The notes beneath the pieces are model-generated. The model was not told where the DNA came from and did no database searches. It worked only from the letters and a program-made list of their open reading frames with translations. The position numbers and the translations under genes are program-made. A stretch of 27,910 bases of DNA from NCBI GenBank assembly GCA_046296435.1, contig JBKBLI010000047.1, forward strand, positions 1 through 27,910. The letters are read 5' to 3'. Source of the DNA: M3007 sp046296435 (lineage in GTDB: Bacteria > Bacteroidota > Bacteroidia > Chitinophagales > Saprospiraceae). This document shows, piece by piece, positions 23,490-27,910 of this stretch; position 1 is the stretch's first letter; every line of letters starts with the position of its first letter.

Positions 23490-25127
23490 ATGGGAAAGCA
23501 TCCAAGAGGGCTGCCGTTTTTGTTTTTCACCGAAATGTGGGAACGCTTTGGCTACTACCTCATGATCGGGATTTTTTTTCTGTATATGACCGACGCCGGC
23601 AAAGGCGGCCTGGGTTTGGAGCGCACTACTGCTTCTGATATATATGGCACATTTATCGCGCTGGTTTACGTCACGCCATTCATAGGCGGCCTGCTGGCCG
23701 ATCGGCTTTTGGGTTACCGTCTGAGCATCGCCATTGGCGGGGTGTTGATGGGCATAGGATACTTGCTTCTGGCCATACCCGATAATTGGACGACTTTTTA
23801 CCTTTCGCTCGGGATCATGATTCTGGGCAATGGTTTTTTCAAGCCCAATATTTCCGTGTTACTCGGCAATTTGTACAACGAAGACCGCTACCGGCCGCTC
23901 AAAGACAGCGGATACAATATTTTTTACATGGGCATCAACATCGGCGCTTTCGTGTGCAATTTTGTAGCGGCGTATCTGCGGCACAATTACGGCTGGGGTT
24001 ACGCGTTTGCGGCGGCCGGCATAGGCATGTTTATTGGCGTATTGGTATTCTTGAGCGGTACCCGTCACTACGCGCACGCCGACGTGCGTCGGCCCGCCAA
24101 TCCCGGCGAAGCAGGCGTCGGTCAACTGCTTTCGTCCGTATTGTTACCCGCGGTGGCGACAGGTATAGCAGGTTGGTATATTCCGGGTAACATATTTGGG
24201 TCAGACAGCACCGACGCTTTTATTTTCGGCAGCTTGCCCATCATCGGGTTTTATCTTTGGATATTGCGCGCGGCTCAGGCTCACGAAAAGTCTCGCATCA
24301 AAGCGCTCTTAGCGATATACGGCGTCGTGATCATTTTCTGGGCGGTCTTCAAACAAAACGGCACGGCGCTGACCACCTGGGCAGAGTACTACACCGACCG
24401 CCGGATGCCCGAGTGGATAGCCGGTCCGGCTGAGACCTTCAAAATGACGCAATCGGTTTCGATGACGCCGGATATGTTCCCCCGGTACGACGCCCAATTC
24501 CGCACGACGAAAGATGCCGATGGCAAAATCGTCAAGGAGCGTACGTTCGACCCCTACTTTATCAATGTCCCCGAAGCAGAGCGACCGCCGGAAGGCGAGT
24601 CCTGGAGTTTGGTTTCTACGGAGCTTTACCAGTCGGTCAATCCCTTCTTCGTGATCGCGTTTACCCCTTTGGTTATCTGGTTTTTTGCGCAACTGAGGCG
24701 CAGGGGCAAGGAGCCTTCCACGCCTGCCAAAATCGGCTGGGGTTTGATTGTATCAGCCCTTTCGACTTTGGTGACGGTGTGGGCCGTATATGCCTGTCAC
24801 AACGGCGCCGTCAAAGCGTCGGCCTGGTGGCTGATCGGCGCGTATGCCGTGATTACCATTGGCGAGTTGTTCCTCAGTCCTATGGGATTGGCCATGGTAT
24901 CCAAAGTATCGCCCATGCGCATCACCGGCCTGATGATGGGCGGCTGGCAATTGGCCACCTCGCTGGGCAACAAATTGAGCGGCGTATTGGGGTCTATGTG
25001 GGACAGATACGACGATAAAGCCAACTTCTTTTGGGTAAACTTCGTACTTTTGTCCGCAGCCGCATTGCTCCTCTTCTCTATGCTGCGCTGGCTCAAAGGG
25101 ATATTCAAAGAGCAAGGCATCCAGTAG
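23490..25127 (+). CDS. POT-family (PTR2) proton-dependent oligopeptide transporter
   Basis: Inner-membrane symporter importing di- and tripeptides with protons. The 545 residues contain about 12-14 hydrophobic helices. The family proton/substrate motif ExxERFxYY is present as EMWERFGYY (residues 15-23), and FYMGINIGAF is the second POT signature (around residue 145). A hydrophilic insertion of roughly 100 residues (WAEYYTDRRMPEW through ESWSLVSTELY, around residues 290-390) separates the halves and is followed by NPFFVIAFTPLV; such an insertion is familiar in Bacteroidota members. The ATG at 23490 directly precedes MGKHPRGLPFLFF. It has its own promoter and is divergent from a small exported gene. 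Confidence 0.95.
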   Translation: MGKHPRGLPFLFFTEMWERFGYYLMIGIFFLYMTDAGKGGLGLERTTASDIYGTFIALVYVTPFIGGLLADRLLGYRLSIAIGGVLMGIGYLLLAIPDNWTTFYLSLGIMILGNGFFKPNISVLLGNLYNEDRYRPLKDSGYNIFYMGINIGAFVCNFVAAYLRHNYGWGYAFAAAGIGMFIGVLVFLSGTRHYAHADVRRPANPGEAGVGQLLSSVLLPAVATGIAGWYIPGNIFGSDSTDAFIFGSLPIIGFYLWILRAAQAHEKSRIKALLAIYGVVIIFWAVFKQNGTALTTWAEYYTDRRMPEWIAGPAETFKMTQSVSMTPDMFPRYDAQFRTTKDADGKIVKERTFDPYFINVPEAERPPEGESWSLVSTELYQSVNPFFVIAFTPLVIWFFAQLRRRGKEPSTPAKIGWGLIVSALSTLVTVWAVYACHNGAVKASAWWLIGAYAVITIGELFLSPMGLAMVSKVSPMRITGLMMGGWQLATSLGNKLSGVLGSMWDRYDDKANFFWVNFVLLSAAALLLFSMLRWLKGIFKEQGIQ

Positions 25128-25205
25128 TTTGACAGGTCCGGGGCGTGGTAAATCGGCTCATGGCAGCTTGCAATAAGGCCAGGCGGCCGCATGCAGCGGA
25201 CCGCG

Positions 25206-25243
25206 CCGCGCGTTTTTTTCAGAAAAAAAGATCAAAAGCGCGG
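25206..25243. repeat. GC-flanked T7-CAG-A7 hairpin
   Basis: CCGCGC (25206-25211) can pair with GCGCGG (25238-25243), enclosing a T7 (25213-25219) CAG A7 (25223-25229) inner stem. It lies 79 bases past the POT stop and could end that transcript, although no T run follows the outer stem. Confidence 0.6.
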
Positions 25244-25301
25244 CCCGGCGGTCGCCTGCGTTAATGCGGAAATCGCAAGTAAATACGGGATTGCAGGGCG
25301 C

Positions 25302-25318
25302 TTTTTTTTAAAAAAAAA
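25302..25318. repeat. T8A9 palindrome
   Basis: Eight T followed directly by nine A in GC-rich flanks (GGGCGC before, CAAAACACGTCGCGCGCG after), upstream of the 43-residue membrane protein gene. Near-identical in core and right flank to the copy at 6727-6744. Confidence 0.8.
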
Positions 25319-25381
25319 CAAAACACGTCGCGCGCGAGCATTCACGCAAAAATCTTCAATCGAAATACAAAACCTTTGACA

Positions 25382-25513
25382 ATGGCAAAACGTTTAAAAA
25401 CAAGCAGGCAGAAGGACAAGGTAAACGACGCCAAAGAGAATCAAAAATTCTTGCTCATAGTGGCGTTGGCCACGATAGTCCTGGTCGTTCTGATGTATCT
25501 CATTTTCAAATAG
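25382..25513 (+). CDS. 43-residue single-pass membrane microprotein
   Basis: An ATG at 25382 opens 43 codons ending in TAG at 25511-25513. The N-terminal 22 residues are very basic and polar (MAKRLKTSRQKDKVNDAKEN). Residues 23-42 are one uninterrupted hydrophobic helix (FLLIVALATIVLVVLMYLIF) ending in a Lys. By the positive-inside rule the N-terminus would be cytoplasmic. The clean charge-then-helix layout, and the fact that it fills an otherwise empty gap, argue that it is real. The sequence just before the ATG is AACCTTTGACA. It is not a recognised family; it might assist the YyaL-like protein 143 bases downstream or the POT transporter. Confidence 0.7.
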   Translation: MAKRLKTSRQKDKVNDAKENQKFLLIVALATIVLVVLMYLIFK

Positions 25514-25656
25514 CAAGGGCTTGACTCCAACTGTTTGACGCCAAAAAGTTGCGGTTCGAAACAAGCGCGCTGTAAAATCGCAGCCGGGTGGACGCCGAGG
25601 TCGAAATGGCTGGACTTGGAGGAAGGTAGGGTTCTTGCCTACAAATATCGGATCCT

Positions 25657-27723
25657 TTGAATCGTCTCAGCACAGCGTCTTCGCCATATCTTCGGCAACA
25701 TGCCCACAATCCGGTGGATTGGTATCCGTGGGGTCCAGAGGCTTTAGCGCGCGCCCAAGCGGAGCAAAAGCCTATTTTGGTCAGTATTGGGTACTCGACT
25801 TGTCATTGGTGTCATGTGATGGAACGCGAATCGTTTGAGGACGAGGCGGTAGCTTCGATCATGAACGAGTATTTTGTCAATATCAAAGTGGATCGCGAGG
25901 AGCGCCCCGACCTCGACGCCATTTATATGGATGCCTGTCAAGCGATCAGCGGCAGCGGAGGATGGCCGCTCAATTGCTTTCTCACGCCAGAGACCCTGCC
26001 CTTTTGGGCCGGCACATACTATCCGCCCCAGCCGGCCTATGGCCGCCCCTCGTGGCGTGAGGTGCTCGTTATGATGCACAACGCTTGGACGCAAAAGCGC
26101 GAAGTCGTGTACGAGCAAGCCGAGAAATTGATAGGTTTCATCCGCCGAAACGATCAGGCCGGATTATCCGACCGCCTTAGCCCCGACGACACACAGGCCG
26201 GGGATGCGGGGGCAAGCGATTTTTCGATTATTTACAGTCAGGTCGAACGCAACTTCGATCGCCAGTTTGGCGGCTTTGGGCATGCGCCCAAATTCCCTTC
26301 GACGATGGCGATCCGTTTTTTGATGGAGTACTGGCGGCATACGGGCGCGCCCGAGCCTCTTGAGCACGCGCTTTTTTCCCTTGATGCCATGCTCAAGGGC
26401 GGTATATACGATCAACTGGGCGGCGGATTCGCCCGCTATGCCACCGACCGCGAATGGTTGGTTCCGCATTTCGAAAAGATGTTGTACGACAATGCGCTGC
26501 TCGTGGGCGTGTTGTGCGACGCTTACAAAATCAGACCTCAAGCCCACTACCGAGAGGGCATCGAGCAGACCCTGGAGTATATCGCCCGCGAAATGACGCA
26601 CCCTGAAGGCGGCTTCTATGCGGCCCGGGACGCCGACTCGGAGGGCGTGGAAGGGAAGTTCTTCGTGTGGGACAAACGCGAAGTGCATGAAATACTGGGC
26701 GACGAAGACGCGGCGCTATTTTGCGACTTCTACGACGTAAGCGAGGCTGGCAACTGGGAAGGGCGCAATATCTTGCGCCGTCGCCTTTTTGAATCAGAGT
26801 ATGCGTCGCAGCAGGGCATGGATGTATCTGTATTGAACAGCCGCCTCGCCGCGCTGCGCGCCAAGATGTTTGCCGCGCGCGACCTGCGGGTGTATCCCGG
26901 GCTTGACGACAAAATCATCCTTTGCTGGAACGCGCTGATGTGCTCGGCGTATGTGGCCGCCCACAACGCTTTGCAGCGCGAGGATTATCTGCGCAAAGCC
27001 GAGGCAAATATGGCGTTTCTGCTGCGCGCCTTTGCCGAGCCGGGGCGCCCGGGCGCCCTTCGGCACACCTGGTCTGGCGGTCAAGCCAGGATTTACGCCT
27101 ACCTCGACGATTACGCGGCTTTAATTGCCGCGCTCATTGATCTATGGCATGCCACCTTTGACAGGCAATACTTAGAGCATGCCGCGCGTTTTACGGAGTA
27201 CGTATTTGAAGCGTTCTTTGACTCCTCGAGCGGCCTGTTTTACTTTGCCGATGTCCGACAGACGGATCTGGCTTTGCGCAAAAAAGACTTGCGCGACCAG
27301 GCCACGCCTTGCGGTGGAAGCATGATGGCGCACAATTTGCAACAATTGGGACTTTTGCTGGATCGGCCGGAGTGGCGTCGGCGCGCGGCCCAAATGCTGC
27401 TGACCATGCGGGAAGCTATGGTGCGAATGCCCATGGCTCACGAGCACTGGATCTCGGCATACCTGCGCGAAGTGCGTTCGTTGACCGAGGTGGCCATTGT
27501 CGGAAGCAACGCCTTTGACAAAGCGGCGCGTATTCGCCAGCGCTTTTTGCCGGGGTTGGTGATGGCCGCCGCCCCGACAACGTCGGATTATATTCCCCTG
27601 CTGAAGGGCAAAGACGCTTCTGAAGATGCGCATATATACTTGTGCGAAAAATTTGCCTGTCGGCAGCCCTTTACAGATCTGTCCGATTTCGACCGACAAC
27701 TCAGCGAGATACATGCGCGTTGA
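25657..27723 (+). CDS. YyaL/SSP411-type thioredoxin-domain protein (DUF255)
   Basis: A 688-residue protein with an N-terminal thioredoxin-like domain fused to an (alpha/alpha)6 glycosidase-like barrel, the YyaL/spermatogenesis-associated protein 20 architecture; its physiological role is not settled. The N-terminus RLSTASSPYLRQHAHNPVDWYPWG is diagnostic, followed by the CxxC motif in YSTCHWCHVMERESFED and by SGSGGWPLNCFLTP. The second domain shows GGIYDQLGGGFARYATD, VPHFEKMLYDNA and ARDADSEGVEGKFFVW. The start is TTG at 25657: an in-frame stop lies at 25627-25629 and no ATG or GTG occurs before the conserved block. No signal peptide. Its 3' end overlaps the PorP/SprF gene by 11 bases. Confidence 0.95.
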   Translation: MNRLSTASSPYLRQHAHNPVDWYPWGPEALARAQAEQKPILVSIGYSTCHWCHVMERESFEDEAVASIMNEYFVNIKVDREERPDLDAIYMDACQAISGSGGWPLNCFLTPETLPFWAGTYYPPQPAYGRPSWREVLVMMHNAWTQKREVVYEQAEKLIGFIRRNDQAGLSDRLSPDDTQAGDAGASDFSIIYSQVERNFDRQFGGFGHAPKFPSTMAIRFLMEYWRHTGAPEPLEHALFSLDAMLKGGIYDQLGGGFARYATDREWLVPHFEKMLYDNALLVGVLCDAYKIRPQAHYREGIEQTLEYIAREMTHPEGGFYAARDADSEGVEGKFFVWDKREVHEILGDEDAALFCDFYDVSEAGNWEGRNILRRRLFESEYASQQGMDVSVLNSRLAALRAKMFAARDLRVYPGLDDKIILCWNALMCSAYVAAHNALQREDYLRKAEANMAFLLRAFAEPGRPGALRHTWSGGQARIYAYLDDYAALIAALIDLWHATFDRQYLEHAARFTEYVFEAFFDSSSGLFYFADVRQTDLALRKKDLRDQATPCGGSMMAHNLQQLGLLLDRPEWRRRAAQMLLTMREAMVRMPMAHEHWISAYLREVRSLTEVAIVGSNAFDKAARIRQRFLPGLVMAAAPTTSDYIPLLKGKDASEDAHIYLCEKFACRQPFTDLSDFDRQLSEIHAR

Positions 27724-27910
27724 ATCAATATTTTGTTGGCTTTTGATCTTGGTTGCCTTTGAAACAAAAGCGCAACAGTTGCCGCAATACAGTTTGTTTG
27801 CGCACAATCCATTTGCCTTCAATCCCGCCGCCGCCGGGTCTGAGGATGATTTGATCGCTTCCGCGCTTTATCGGCGTCAGTGGGTCGATCTCGAAGGCGC
27901 GCCCACCACA
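27713..27910 (+). CDS. PorP/SprF-family type IX secretion membrane protein, 3'-truncated
   Basis: The ATG at 27713 opens a frame of 66 codons to the window end. A signal peptide (MRVESIFCWLLILVAFETKA) is followed by QQLPQYSLFAHNPFAFNPAA, then AGSEDDL and Y-R-R-Q-W-V-D-L-E-G-A-P. That is the characteristic N-terminus of PorP/SprF outer-membrane beta-barrel proteins of the type IX secretion and gliding machinery of Bacteroidota. The barrel itself lies beyond the window. The start overlaps the end of the YyaL-like gene by 11 bases (a different frame), so the two are likely cotranscribed and possibly coupled. Confidence 0.9.
   Translation, partial: MRVESIFCWLLILVAFETKAQQLPQYSLFAHNPFAFNPAAAGSEDDLIASALYRRQWVDLEGAPTT

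Overview
The window looks like a chromosomal segment of a Bacteroidota bacterium, most likely from the Saprospirales/Lewinella side of the phylum. The evidence is a set of families largely confined to Bacteroidota (GLPGLI, GSCFA, GWxTD and PorP/SprF, the last belonging to the type IX secretion/gliding machinery). Start codons lack clear Shine-Dalgarno sequences, several promoters match the Bacteroidota -7 box TAnnTTTG, and base composition is moderately GC-rich with A/T-tract-rich intergenic DNA. I see no phage, transposase, CRISPR array, rRNA or tRNA.

Layout. 1-1287 is the 3' part of the replicative helicase gene dnaB. 1535-3002 holds two convergent exported-protein genes: a coiled-coil protein of unknown role and a GLPGLI protein. 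3106-6647 is a tightly coupled sbcD-sbcC nuclease pair on the minus strand. 6912-8231 is murF, divergent from ahcY (8433-9749), which ends at a strong terminator. 9853-11503 has a small exported barrel-like protein and a tandem universal stress protein. 11714-14175 is a GWxTD-GSCFA pair. 14310-18029 is a minus-strand run: an RsbW-like ATPase, ybeY (interrupted by a 98-base run of N), a YwqG-like protein, an RsbU-like PP2C phosphatase and a biotin carrier protein. 18248-20296 is urocanate hydratase, 20536-22680 a DPP4-type peptidase, and 22935-23369 an exported protein of unknown role. The plus strand then carries a POT peptide transporter, a 43-residue membrane microprotein, a YyaL-type thioredoxin-domain protein and the start of a PorP/SprF gene cut by the window end.

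How the genes work together. Most are housekeeping: replication and repair (DnaB, SbcCD), wall synthesis (MurF), the methyl cycle (AhcY), ribosome maturation (YbeY), and peptide or amino-acid use (DPP4-type peptidase, POT transporter, HutU). The accessory signal I find most interesting is a linked regulatory set in which both halves of a partner-switching module (RsbW-like ATPase and RsbU-like phosphatase) flank ybeY, with no STAS partner in the window. A second is a recurrent intergenic T-tract/A-tract element present in at least ten copies. I see no convincing new defence or mobile system, and much of the window is ordinary core genome.
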